Positions 24,527 to 32,284 of a stretch of 64,000 bases of DNA are shown piece by piece. The stretch is from Hahella sp. HNIBRBA332 (GTDB lineage: Bacteria; Pseudomonadota; Gammaproteobacteria; Pseudomonadales; Oleiphilaceae). Each line of letters begins with the position of its first letter. Positions within the stretch are counted from its first letter, which is position 1. The stretch is taken from assembly GCF_030719035.1 (NCBI RefSeq), contig NZ_CP132203.1, positions 1,860,001 through 1,924,000 on the forward strand, written 5' to 3'. The notes beneath the pieces are model-generated. The model was not told the origin of the DNA. It was given only the letters and a program-made list of their open reading frames with translations, and ran no database searches. The translations under genes were made by a program, and so were the position numbers.

Positions 24527-25066
24527 ATGAGTATTTATCATTTTTTGAAAATTTATGAAGAAGGATCATCAGGGGCTTTGGGTGGTGCTGAGCTGCTAGC
24601 TAAGTTAGAGAGTATTGATGCTGACTTGGAGGTTGTAAACTATATCATAAGCGAAATTAGAAGCTTGATAGAGGAAGTGGACCCATCAAAGATGAGAGTG
24701 CTACTGAAAGCCGCTTATATATACCGCCTATCAGACTTTGCTGAGCCAATATCCCAGTTACTGCAAAATCTGGCTAGTCGGTCGGATGATGAAATTTATA
24801 CATGCATTTGTGAAATAGAATTCTCTTTTACGGTACTTGGTTTGATTGGATGTGAGAGCGCATTGCCAGTGTTGGAACTATATTCAACGAGGTTCTTTCA
24901 TTGGGATGACCTGTTTAATATAAATAAGGCTGCTATGTATGCAATCGCTGGAATTAGTGGCAATGCAGCTGATGAAATACTTGAAAAACTTAATAAAAGC
25001 CAAAATGAGAGTGTTAGATACGCTACTCTAATGGTTTTAGAAAGAAGGAATGTTAAGTGTAGATAG
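24527..25066 (+). CDS. Helical (HEAT-like) hypothetical protein, possible immunity gene
   Basis: 179 residues, AT-rich and acidic, with repeated helical pairs (VVNYIISEIRSLIEEV, MRVLLKAAYIYRLSDFAEPI, AAMYAIAGISGNAADEIL, ESVRYATLMVLERR) typical of HEAT-type immunity proteins in Rhs/CDI islands. GAGG lies about 13 bases before ATG 24527. It ends 73 bases before the IS element. No toxin is adjacent. Function inferred only from style and place. Confidence 0.55.
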   Translation: MSIYHFLKIYEEGSSGALGGAELLAKLESIDADLEVVNYIISEIRSLIEEVDPSKMRVLLKAAYIYRLSDFAEPISQLLQNLASRSDDEIYTCICEIEFSFTVLGLIGCESALPVLELYSTRFFHWDDLFNINKAAMYAIAGISGNAADEILEKLNKSQNESVRYATLMVLERRNVKCR

Positions 25067-25131
25067 ATGTGCAGTTTGTATAGTGCTGTTGCTGGGAAGG
25101 AAAAAGCGATGACTCGACTATTAAAATTACC

Positions 25132-25139
25132 TTGTGAAG
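25132..25139 (+). repeat. Left target-site duplication of the IS256-type element
   Basis: TTGTGAAG, repeated exactly at 26454-26461 on the other side of the element. An 8-bp duplication is normal for the IS256 family, and its perfection points to a fairly recent, simple insertion. Confidence 0.9.
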
Positions 25140-26453
25140 GAGACTGTAATTTAATTTGTGTATCTGCCTATCACTAGTACCCTATAGCGGGGTTAAGGAT
25201 AGGTAGACAATGAACCAGAAAGAATTAGAAGCATTTGCCCGTGAGGCAGCCAAATCTCTGAAAACAGAAAAGGATCTCAACGAGTTCCGTCAGATGCTCA
25301 CCAAGGCGACCGTGGAAGCCGCGCTCAATGCAGAGCTGGATGTGCATCTGGGATACGAGAAACATCAATCTTCAAATTCAGACAATAGCCGTAACGGCTA
25401 TTCCAGCAAGACCCTCCGTACCGAGGACGGTCAGTTTGAAGTTAATACTCCCAGAGATCGTCAGGGCAGCTTTGAGCCTCTACTGGTCAAGAAGCAGCAG
25501 ACCCGCTTCACCACCATGGACGACAAGATTCTCAGCCTCTACGCCAAAGGCATGAGCACCCGAGAGATCGTGGCCACCTTTAAGGAAATGTATGGCGCGG
25601 ATGTCTCTCCCACCTTAATCTCCAAAGTCACGGATGCCGTGATTGAGCGGGTGGTGGAATGGCAGTCTCGTCCTCTGGATGCGGTTTATCCCATCGTATA
25701 CCTGGACTGTATTGTGGTGAAGATCCGCCAGGATAAGCAGGTGATCAACAAGGCGATCTATCTTGCCTTGGGAGTGAATCTGGAAGGTCACAAAGAACTG
25801 TTAGGGATGTGGATCTCTGAAACCGAAGGGGCGAAGTTCTGGCTTAATGTGCTGACCGAGTTACAGAACCGGGGCGTGAAGGACATTCTGATCGCCTGTG
25901 TGGATGGTCTGAAGGGTTTCCCCGAAGCGATCAATACCGTGTATCCCCAAACCCGGATACAGCTCTGTATCGTGCACATGGTGCGCAATGCGGTGAAGTA
26001 TGTGCCATGGAAAGACTATAAGCCGGTCACAACAGATCTGAAGCGGATCTACCAATCGGCCACCGAAGAGGAAGCCCTCTCAGAGCTGGACAAATTTGCC
26101 GAACGATGGGATGAGAAATATCCCCAGATCAGCCGATCCTGGCGGCTTCACTGGGAGAATCTCAACACTCTGTTCCGCTACCCGGAAGACATTCGCAGGG
26201 CCATCTACACGACCAATGCCATTGAGTCCCTTAACAGCGTCATTAGGAAAGTGATCAAGAAACGGAAGCTGTTCCCCACGGATGATTCCGCGAGAAAGGT
26301 GGTGTATCTGGCGATCATGGATGCGTCGAAGAAATGGACGATGCCGATCAGGAATTGGAAGTCAGCGCTGAACCGATTTATGATCGAGTTCGAAGATCGC
26401 TTAACGGAGTATCTTTAATAACCAGGCAGATACACAGAATTATTTACAGGGTC
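25140..26453 (+). mobile_element. IS256-family insertion sequence, 1314 bp, apparently intact
   Basis: Bounded by 30-bp imperfect terminal inverted repeats at 25140-25169 and 26424-26453 (24 of 30 positions match; the inner TGTGTATCTGCCT is identical), inside an 8-bp direct duplication TTGTGAAG. One transposase gene fills the element. Its right end supplies the last codons and stop of the neighbouring minus-strand ATPase gene. Confidence 0.93.
25210..26418 (+). CDS. IS256-family transposase
   Basis: 402 residues, full length. Features of the mutator/IS256 DDE family: HLGYEKHQ and RNGYSSKTLRTEDG near the N-terminus, PRDRQGSFEP, the catalytic stretch VYLDCIVVKIR and CVDGLKGFPEAI with aspartates, CIVHMVRNAVKYVPWKDYK, and the C-terminal TTNAIESLNSVIRK containing the catalytic Glu. 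It moves the element by cut-and-copy using the inverted repeats on both sides. GGATAGGTAGACA precedes ATG 25210. No frameshift seen. Confidence 0.95.
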   Translation: MNQKELEAFAREAAKSLKTEKDLNEFRQMLTKATVEAALNAELDVHLGYEKHQSSNSDNSRNGYSSKTLRTEDGQFEVNTPRDRQGSFEPLLVKKQQTRFTTMDDKILSLYAKGMSTREIVATFKEMYGADVSPTLISKVTDAVIERVVEWQSRPLDAVYPIVYLDCIVVKIRQDKQVINKAIYLALGVNLEGHKELLGMWISETEGAKFWLNVLTELQNRGVKDILIACVDGLKGFPEAINTVYPQTRIQLCIVHMVRNAVKYVPWKDYKPVTTDLKRIYQSATEEEALSELDKFAERWDEKYPQISRSWRLHWENLNTLFRYPEDIRRAIYTTNAIESLNSVIRKVIKKRKLFPTDDSARKVVYLAIMDASKKWTMPIRNWKSALNRFMIEFEDRLTEYL

Positions 26454-27690
26454 TTGTGAAGTCTCGTTTAATAACTTTTTGAGTGTCTTTATCCTTTCTT
26501 AACATGACTCGAATGCACATTATATAGCGTGGGTCTCTTACCGAGTAAGTATTGGTTGTCGTGCTCTTGTTTAGCAAAGGTTTATTTCCCTTGGAAAGCT
26601 CTGATAGTATTGAGCCAATTCCCATTTTTGTTTCAGGAATAGTTTGGGGGAATTCTTTTTTTACTAACGATTCAACTCTGTTTGAATCGAACTGGTGAAC
26701 TCGTATTTTAGAAATGCAAAATATTACTTGATTTCTTCTTGCAACCGTAGTCTCTCTACTGTTTAGGTGCCCTTCGATAGCTTGGAATCCATGTCTTAAG
26801 CCTTGAATAAGCCAGTCTTTATCAGCTCTCTGGAGCATGCCTTCTTCATAAGTCCAGTTGTTGTCTTTAATTTCATGAGCTAGGGCTTCACAATATTCAT
26901 GAACTCTTTGGGCGGTGCCTAAGGTAATATACCAAACATGTTTTGATATGGCTTTAAGTGTTTTATCGTCGAAATTGACTTTCAGCTGACTAAATCCTTT
27001 TGATACTATGAACTCAACTTGATTTTCATCCAAGCTTGTCACTTTCCCTATCTCACTAATTCTATTTGCTACTGACTCGAAGTTTTTTGTTTCTCTAAAA
27101 TAATCTAATACTCCATTTGGGATTCCAACAATTAGAAGGTTTATGTTGTATTGTGAGTATCTGGAGTCGTCAAGGAGTATAATTATGTCTGCTAGTTCTG
27201 ACATTATACTTTTGTTTTCAAATATTGACTCTAAGTTGTCGAGAACTAATATTTTTTTTCCTTTATTGCTGTTGTCAAATATTTTAAAAGCCTCCAGAAG
27301 CGGCTCGTCTTTCTTTATCTCGTAATTACCTGTGTTTTTTAGCGAGCCTTTAGCAATAGCCACTCCAGCTTCAGCTGACTTTTCTTGACTAAACCCTATC
27401 TTTTTTGCTGTTCCAGACTCGACTAAGACGCTACATATCTCATTCGTCAAAGACCCCAGCCTTGAAGCATTTGCGCAGTTGGCTATAGAAAAAGGAGTAT
27501 TTGTTTCACTTAAAACCTTTTTATATAGCCAGGATTTTCCATTTCCACTATCCCCGAATATTATTGTGTGAGAATTTCTTGATAAGGCGCGATTTAATTG
27601 CTTTTCATGAACTGGTCTGTGAACATACATGGAGCTGTTTACTTTACTGTTTCTAGGTGTAAATACCTCATTTATATCTTTTCTTTTCAT
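26440..27690 (-). CDS. P-loop (AAA/STAND-like) ATPase, 3' end altered by the IS
   Basis: 416 residues from ATG 27690 (a GTG at 27774 would add 28). Walker A GDSGNGKSWLYKKV and Walker B KKILVLDNLE are clear. The preceding text (MYVHRPVHEKQLNRALSRNSH) is the opening typical of stand-alone ATP-binding proteins in genomic islands. After the ATPase core (to ~290) comes a helical and winged-helix-like region (MGIGSILSELSKGNKPLL). Low GC. The IS lies at the very end: before insertion the protein would have ended ...RDFTR, now it reads ...RDFTRPCK, so function is probably kept. A defence role is possible but unproven. Confidence 0.75.
   Translation of the reverse strand: MKRKDINEVFTPRNSKVNSSMYVHRPVHEKQLNRALSRNSHTIIFGDSGNGKSWLYKKVLSETNTPFSIANCANASRLGSLTNEICSVLVESGTAKKIGFSQEKSAEAGVAIAKGSLKNTGNYEIKKDEPLLEAFKIFDNSNKGKKILVLDNLESIFENKSIMSELADIIILLDDSRYSQYNINLLIVGIPNGVLDYFRETKNFESVANRISEIGKVTSLDENQVEFIVSKGFSQLKVNFDDKTLKAISKHVWYITLGTAQRVHEYCEALAHEIKDNNWTYEEGMLQRADKDWLIQGLRHGFQAIEGHLNSRETTVARRNQVIFCISKIRVHQFDSNRVESLVKKEFPQTIPETKMGIGSILSELSKGNKPLLNKSTTTNTYSVRDPRYIMCIRVMLRKDKDTQKVIKRDFTRPCK
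26454..26461 (+). repeat. Right target-site duplication of the IS256-type element
   Basis: Exact copy of the TTGTGAAG at 25132-25139. It lies in the last codons of the minus-strand ATPase gene. Confidence 0.9.
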
Positions 27691-28038
27691 GATAGTATTC
27701 TTTTCTAAAATTATTCTGTTAGAAATTTCATTAAGAGCTAATGCTTTTGCGGGGTTATTAAAAGCTAGACTCACCGTTAAATAATTTCAAGTTTTGCATA
27801 TTCGATTTTGTAATAACTGATCGGTTTTTGATTGTTAAATACTATTTATATTAATTATTTAGCCTTGCTTGATTTTAAATGTGTCTTGATGGGAGCGGAA
27901 TAATTATAGTTCGCGTAATAGTGGGGCGCCTTGTGCAAGGTATGTTTAACTTTAAAAGTCATACAGTGTCATTAGGCATGCTTTTAAAATTAGCTCAAGT
28001 CTCATGGGTGTCTTGCTGTCCACTTGACCTTAAGTTTC
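27691..28038. other. AT-rich intergenic region
   Basis: Holds the upstream region of the ATPase gene and ends at the A-type remnant. No gene with a credible start is seen; the plus-strand frame at 27879-28127 runs antisense to the remnant and is rejected. Confidence 0.4.
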
Positions 28039-28335
28039 TTACTCCACTATCGTCATTATGTGCTTCGCGTCTTCGTACGCCTACTGTGTATCTCAGCTCT
28101 TTTTTGTCTACTTCTGATGTCAAATGAAAATTGAACGCTAGGTAGTAGCCTGCGCTCAATGGATAGGCTTTGTTGTAGTTTAGGCCTAGCCAACGCCTTT
28201 GCCGCGAATAGCTTAGTGCGGTTAGTCGACGCCATTGATTTCTTCCTGGTAGTAGACTTCTGGATGATAAGTGACTAACACAAGTATTTCGAATGCGATG
28301 TAGCCTTGAGATTGAGGCTGTCAGAATCATTATTA
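28039..28335 (-). pseudogene. C-terminal remnant of an A-type immunity paralogue
   Basis: Read on the minus strand with one nonsense codon and frameshifts, it gives QSQGYIAFEILVLVT, PEVYYQEEINGVD then stop, YPLSAGYYLAFNFHLTSEV, KKELRY and EDAKHIMTIVE. These match the last ~110 residues of the A-type genes at 29223 and 30765 (AQGYIPLGKLALVT, PEVYYREEINGVDW, YPLGAGYYLTFNFNLTSEI, EDAKRIMSMV). It is the downstream end of a third, broken A copy, separated from its upstream neighbour by the HAD gene. Confidence 0.85.
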
Positions 28336-28357
28336 GAGGCGACTGCTCCTATAGGCT

Positions 28358-28999
28358 TCAGGTAGATAGTCCTTCATTTTTAATGACATCTATAACTTCG
28401 ACAATGTTGTTGATAATAGTTTCATTGAACTTGGGTTTGTCGACAGATGTCGGGCTGTAGTACGCGGACTTCATCTTGGCATTGAATGCCGCCTCGATGC
28501 CAACATAACTATCTTCTACAACGAGGCAATCTGCTGGGGCTTTATTCATAATTTTTGCTGCATGTAGAAAAATATCCGGTTCAGGCTTCCAAGAGTTTAT
28601 TTCATATGAGCTGAAAATGTTGTCTCTAAAATAGTCCAGCAATCCAGTTACTCTCAGTGAGAGTAGGATTTTCTCCATTGGAGCTGAAGATGCCACACAA
28701 AAGGGAATGTCGAGTGTTTCTAATAACTCTAATACCCCATTGTTAGGCTTTAAATTTGTTGATATTAGCTGATTCATCCTGTGTCGATAGTTGACTTCAA
28801 AGTCTTTTGGAAGTGTTGTTCTGTACTGTTGTTCTATGGATTCGATGATTCTCGCTAACTTCATTCCACGATAGTTGTTTAAGAGAGTTGTCGGGTTGCT
28901 TTCTAAGCCTAGTAGAGCTAACTCCTCGTGTAGAGCTAGATTGCATAAATGTTCACTGTCGACGAGTGTTCCATCACAGTCAAAAATTATTAACTTCAT
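28358..28999 (-). CDS. HAD-superfamily phosphatase (beta-phosphoglucomutase-like)
   Basis: 213 residues. Motif I IFDCDGTLVDSEHL with the nucleophile Asp8 and Asp10, motif II VASSAPMEK, the conserved Lys in NSWKPEPDIFLHAA, and motif IV VVEDSYVGIEAAFNA are complete, with an alpha-helical C1 cap between residues 18 and 75. Such enzymes remove phosphate from small sugar phosphates or isomerise them. An AT-rich promoter-like stretch (TATTAT near 29035) and AAAGGACGAT precede the ATG. It is flanked by the two halves of a broken immunity array unit, so it was inserted there or replaced the missing part. Confidence 0.88.
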   Translation of the reverse strand: MKLIIFDCDGTLVDSEHLCNLALHEELALLGLESNPTTLLNNYRGMKLARIIESIEQQYRTTLPKDFEVNYRHRMNQLISTNLKPNNGVLELLETLDIPFCVASSAPMEKILLSLRVTGLLDYFRDNIFSSYEINSWKPEPDIFLHAAKIMNKAPADCLVVEDSYVGIEAAFNAKMKSAYYSPTSVDKPKFNETIINNIVEVIDVIKNEGLST

Positions 29000-29059
29000 T
29001 TTTCTTAGTATCGTCCTTTCAATTGTTTTATTTTGAAGCGTTATAATATGTAATGCCTA

Positions 29060-29197
29060 CTCGCAAAAGGCAAAATTGGCTTTTCCGGGTAGCCTGAAGT
29101 GCAAGTCATAGCGCACCATCCTGTATTCCTTCACCGTAAGTTCAGAAAAATCTAACCCTTTGCCCGTTAAAAGTCGCTTCGGCAGTTGCATGATCAT
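29060..29197 (-). pseudogene. N-terminal remnant of a B-type immunity paralogue
   Basis: The minus strand from 29197 reads MIMQLPKRLLTGKGLDFSEL then TVKEYRMVRYDLHFRLPGKA. The first 14 residues are identical to the B-type gene starting at 30739 (MIMQLPKRLLTGKG), and it starts 1542 bases from it, the array period. Homology stops near 29060. It is the left-over start of a third B copy. Confidence 0.85.
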
Positions 29198-29222
29198 AGA
29201 AAGCCCAATAATTTCTTAACTA

Positions 29223-29987
29223 TCAGACTTTTCGAAGCGCGACCATCGACATAATGCGCTTGGCGTCTTCGTACATGCGTTGGTATCTCAGCTCCTTATT
29301 GCCTATTTCTGAGGTCAAATTGAAATTGAACGTCAGGTAGTAGCCAGCGCCCAATGGATAAGCCCAGTAGTAATTGAGACCTCGGCCGACGCCTTCGCCG
29401 CGAATGCCGTAATGCAGCCAGTCGACGCCGTTGAGTTCTTCTCTGTAATAGACTTCCGGCAGATGGGTTACTAACGCCAGTTTTCCGAGTGGAATGTAAC
29501 CTTGGGCGCTCATTTCCTCTGGGTGCTCAAATGCGTACCGCGCCTCCCAGTTGGCTCCGGGTTTTCCGCCTTTATTTTTCTCAGTTTCGTAGTAGTCCCA
29601 TAAGTCCTTTTTCAGGTATGTCTCCAGGCTATCGAGGTCTCCCTCGGCAACTGGGGTGTGGGACTCTGCGCGGTTTACGTCAATCGTGAGGCTCATGTCA
29701 CCGAGCTTACCGGAATAGCCTTGTATGAATAGGCCTCTGTACGCCCACCATTCAAAACAGGCATGTACATACTCCCGATTGAACTCTTTCTCTACGCTCG
29801 ACATAAAAGCGTTCGGAGTGAGAAGAACCTGTGTCAGGTCAGGGTCTTTGTGTTTGGCTAACCTCTGAACATTGCCCGGCAATCTGAAGACCAAGAGATA
29901 GTCGCCAATCCGGCATTCCTTCGCGGTCAGTTTTGAAAAATCCGGCCCTTTGCCTGTTAAGGCAGATTTGAGTAATTGGTTGATCAT
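29223..29987 (-). CDS. Tandem immunity-like paralogue A2
   Basis: 254 residues, soluble, with conserved aromatic blocks FEWWAYRGLF and YYWAYPLGAGYYLTFNF. It belongs to a family represented by four intact genes in a row behind a lipase-like effector (33429-32281). From about residue 125 it is almost identical to copy A1 (30765) but its first ~100 residues are the most divergent of the four (NVQRLAKHKDPDLTQVLL). Start ATG 29987 lies 2 bases after the B2 stop, so it is translationally linked. The role as immunity protein against the effector or its relatives is inferred from order. Exact family not recognised. Confidence 0.75.
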   Translation of the reverse strand: MINQLLKSALTGKGPDFSKLTAKECRIGDYLLVFRLPGNVQRLAKHKDPDLTQVLLTPNAFMSSVEKEFNREYVHACFEWWAYRGLFIQGYSGKLGDMSLTIDVNRAESHTPVAEGDLDSLETYLKKDLWDYYETEKNKGGKPGANWEARYAFEHPEEMSAQGYIPLGKLALVTHLPEVYYREELNGVDWLHYGIRGEGVGRGLNYYWAYPLGAGYYLTFNFNLTSEIGNKELRYQRMYEDAKRIMSMVALRKV

Positions 29988-29989
29988 TA

Positions 29990-30739
29990 TCAGCTCTTGT
30001 AAAGCTCCATCATGGACATGATACGTCTGGCGTCATCGCGCATTCGTTCGGACCGCATTGATCGGTTTCCTATTTCGAGCTGCATCCAGAAACTGACGGT
30101 GAGGTAGTAATCCTTGCTTAAGGGATAGGCCCAGTAGTAGGTATGGTGGTGTCCGGCCATGCCTTCCGAGTTGATGTGGTAGGCGAGCCAGTCGACGCCA
30201 TGGATGCGTTCTTTGGTGTAGGGATCAGGTAGTTTCACCAGAAAGCCTGAGACAGGCGTATCGCCCATCAAAACCTTGTTGTTTTCGTAGTGCTGTCTGG
30301 CCCTCAGGTTAATGCCGCCGCCAGTTTCTTCTGTTTCGTAGTATGTCCAATACTCTTGTTTCAGGTAGGGCTCCAGACTATCGAGGTCGTCCTCCGATAT
30401 GGGGGCGTGAGGCTCTGCGCGATTAACATCCACATGCAAAGACATTCTTCCTAGTTGGCCAAAACTGCCTTGTAGGAAAAAACCGCGATAGGCCCACCAC
30501 TCAAACCCCATTTGCACAAAGGTGCGGTTGAACTCTTTGTCGCACTCATATGTCGCGAGCAGGTCATTATTTAGATTTAAGTGCGAAGGATTGGGCTTCT
30601 TAGGTATGCCAATATCAATGGCGTTCCCTGGCAGTTGATACCTCAGCCGGTAGTCTCCGATGCTGCATTCCTTTGCAGTAAGCCTTGAAAAAGCAGGCCC
30701 TTTGCCCGTTAAAAGTCGCTTCGGCAGTTGCATGATCAT
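29990..30739 (-). CDS. Tandem immunity-like paralogue B2
   Basis: 249 residues, same family as its three neighbours. Start MIMQLPKRLLTGKG at 30739, 25 bases after the A1 stop. From about residue 120 it is nearly identical to B1 (EYWTYYETEETGGGINLRAR, VSGFLVKLPDPYTKERIHG, DWLAYHINSEGMAGHHHTYY), while the first ~110 residues differ at many positions. B-type genes differ from A-type mainly in the middle (residues 125-200). Soluble, no signal peptide; likely cytoplasmic protein binding the lipase-like effector or related toxins (inferred). Confidence 0.75.
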   Translation of the reverse strand: MIMQLPKRLLTGKGPAFSRLTAKECSIGDYRLRYQLPGNAIDIGIPKKPNPSHLNLNNDLLATYECDKEFNRTFVQMGFEWWAYRGFFLQGSFGQLGRMSLHVDVNRAEPHAPISEDDLDSLEPYLKQEYWTYYETEETGGGINLRARQHYENNKVLMGDTPVSGFLVKLPDPYTKERIHGVDWLAYHINSEGMAGHHHTYYWAYPLSKDYYLTVSFWMQLEIGNRSMRSERMRDDARRIMSMMELYKS

Positions 30740-30764
30740 AGTAAGCCCAATAATTTCTTAACTA

Positions 30765-31532
30765 TCAGACTTTTCGAAGCGCAACCATCGACATAATACG
30801 CTTAGCGTCTTCGTACATGCGTTGGTATCTCAGCTCCTTATTGCCTATTTCTGAGGTCAAATTGAAATTGAACGTCAGGTAGTAGCCAGCGCCCAATGGA
30901 TAAGCCCAGTAGTAGTTCAGACCTCGGCCGACGCCTTCGCCGCGAATGCCGTAGTGCAGCCAGTCGACGCCGTTGATTTCTTCTCTGTAGTAGACTTCCG
31001 GCAGATGGGTGACTAACGCCAGTTTTCCGAGTGGAATGTAACCTTGGGCGCTCATTTCCTCTGGGTGTTCAAATGCGTATCGCGCCTCCCAGTTGGCTCC
31101 GGGTTTTCCGTCTTTATTTTTCTCGGTTTCGTAGTAGTCCCATAAGTCCTTTTTCAGGTATGTCTCCAGGCTATCGAGGTCTCCCTCAACTAGCGGGGAC
31201 TGAGGTTCTGAACGGTTAACGTCGATAGTGGCGCTCATGTCGCTGAGTTTGCCGAAATGGCCTTGCAGGAATAGCCCCCTGTAAGCCCACCACTCGAATT
31301 CTATTTGTACAAAAGCTCGGTTGAACCTTTGCATGGTTTCATATGAGCTAAATAGACTTGGTTGCAAATTAAGCTGCGTCGGTTTTGGTCTTCTTGGTCT
31401 TCCAATATCAATCACATTTCCGGGAAGCTTGTAGTGCAAGTCATAGCGCCCGATCCTGCATTCCTTTGCGGTAAGCTCAGTAAAATTCGGCCCTTTGCCT
31501 GTTAACGCAGGTTTGAGTAATTGGTTGATCAT
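30765..31532 (-). CDS. Tandem immunity-like paralogue A1
   Basis: 255 residues. Its C-terminal two thirds match A2 almost residue for residue, but its N-terminal part (NVIDIGRPRRPKPTQLNLQP) is closer to the B1 protein than to A2. The genes therefore look like mosaics of an N-terminal and a C-terminal module. ATG 31532 follows the B1 stop by 2 bases. Same predicted role and caveats as the other copies. Confidence 0.75.
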   Translation of the reverse strand: MINQLLKPALTGKGPNFTELTAKECRIGRYDLHYKLPGNVIDIGRPRRPKPTQLNLQPSLFSSYETMQRFNRAFVQIEFEWWAYRGLFLQGHFGKLSDMSATIDVNRSEPQSPLVEGDLDSLETYLKKDLWDYYETEKNKDGKPGANWEARYAFEHPEEMSAQGYIPLGKLALVTHLPEVYYREEINGVDWLHYGIRGEGVGRGLNYYWAYPLGAGYYLTFNFNLTSEIGNKELRYQRMYEDAKRIMSMVALRKV

Positions 31533-31534
31533 TA

Positions 31535-32284
31535 TCAGCCTTTACGAAGCTCCATCATGGACATGATGCGCCTTGCGTCATCGCGCATGCGTTCGGACCG
31601 CATAGAGCGATTTCCTATTTCGAGCTGCATCCAGAAACTGACGGTGAGGTAGTAATCCTTGCTTAAGGGATAGGCCCAGTAGTAGGTATGGTGGTGTCCG
31701 GCCATACCTTCCGAATTGATGTGGTAGGCAAGCCAGTCGGCGCCATGGATTCGTTCTTTGGTGTAAGGATCAGGTAGTTTCACCAGAAAGCCGGAAACAG
31801 GCGTGTCGCCCATCAGAACTTTGTTGTTTTCGTAGTGCTGTCTGGCTCTCAGGTTAATGCCGCCGCCAGTTTCTTCTGTTTCGTAGTATGTCCAATACTC
31901 CTGTTTCAGGTAGGACTCCAGACTATTTAGGTCGCCTTCTTTGATTGGCGAATGGGGCATTGCGCGATTGATGTCAATGTCCATACTCAGGTCGCCGAGT
32001 TTTCCAAGATGACCTTGCAGGAACAAACCTCTATAAGCCCACCATTCAAAATCCATTCGCACAAAAGTGCGATTGAACTTTTGCTCGCTTTCATACATGT
32101 TGAATAAGTCTGGCTGCAAGTTGATCTGCTGGGGTCTGGATTTTTTAGGTCTTCCTGTATCAATCACGTTTCCTGGCAACTTGTAGCGCAACCTGTAATC
32201 ACCAATACCGCATTCCTTGGCCGTCAGTCCTGAAAAATCTGGCCCTTTGCCTGTTAAGATCGGTTTTAGTATCTGGTTGATCAT
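31535..32284 (-). CDS. Tandem immunity-like paralogue B1, coupled to the effector gene
   Basis: 249 residues. The ATG at 32284 overlaps the effector stop (ATGA, 32281-32284), so this is the copy translated directly with the effector and the best candidate for its cognate immunity protein. It has the conserved FEWWAYRGLFLQGHLGKLGD and YYWAYPLSKDYYLTVSF blocks. Type VI phospholipase effectors often come with one or more duplicated immunity genes, which fits this array, but immunity to this enzyme has not been shown. Confidence 0.78.
   Translation of the reverse strand: MINQILKPILTGKGPDFSGLTAKECGIGDYRLRYKLPGNVIDTGRPKKSRPQQINLQPDLFNMYESEQKFNRTFVRMDFEWWAYRGLFLQGHLGKLGDLSMDIDINRAMPHSPIKEGDLNSLESYLKQEYWTYYETEETGGGINLRARQHYENNKVLMGDTPVSGFLVKLPDPYTKERIHGADWLAYHINSEGMAGHHHTYYWAYPLSKDYYLTVSFWMQLEIGNRSMRSERMRDDARRIMSMMELRKG

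Larger units (their letters stand above)
29223..32284 (-). repeat. Tandem duplication, two-gene unit of 1545 bp (order B1-A1-B2-A2)
   Basis: Starts of equivalent genes are 1545 bases apart (32284 vs 30739; 31532 vs 29987), and the 3' two thirds of the paired genes are nearly identical at the DNA level. A third unit survives only as a B start (29197) and an A end (28335-28039). The array therefore once had at least three units. Confidence 0.85.

Noticed and set aside
24186..24530. 114-codon frame before the 24527 gene
   Set aside because: Composition is not protein-like (clusters of Cys, Ser, Leu) and no start signal is visible.
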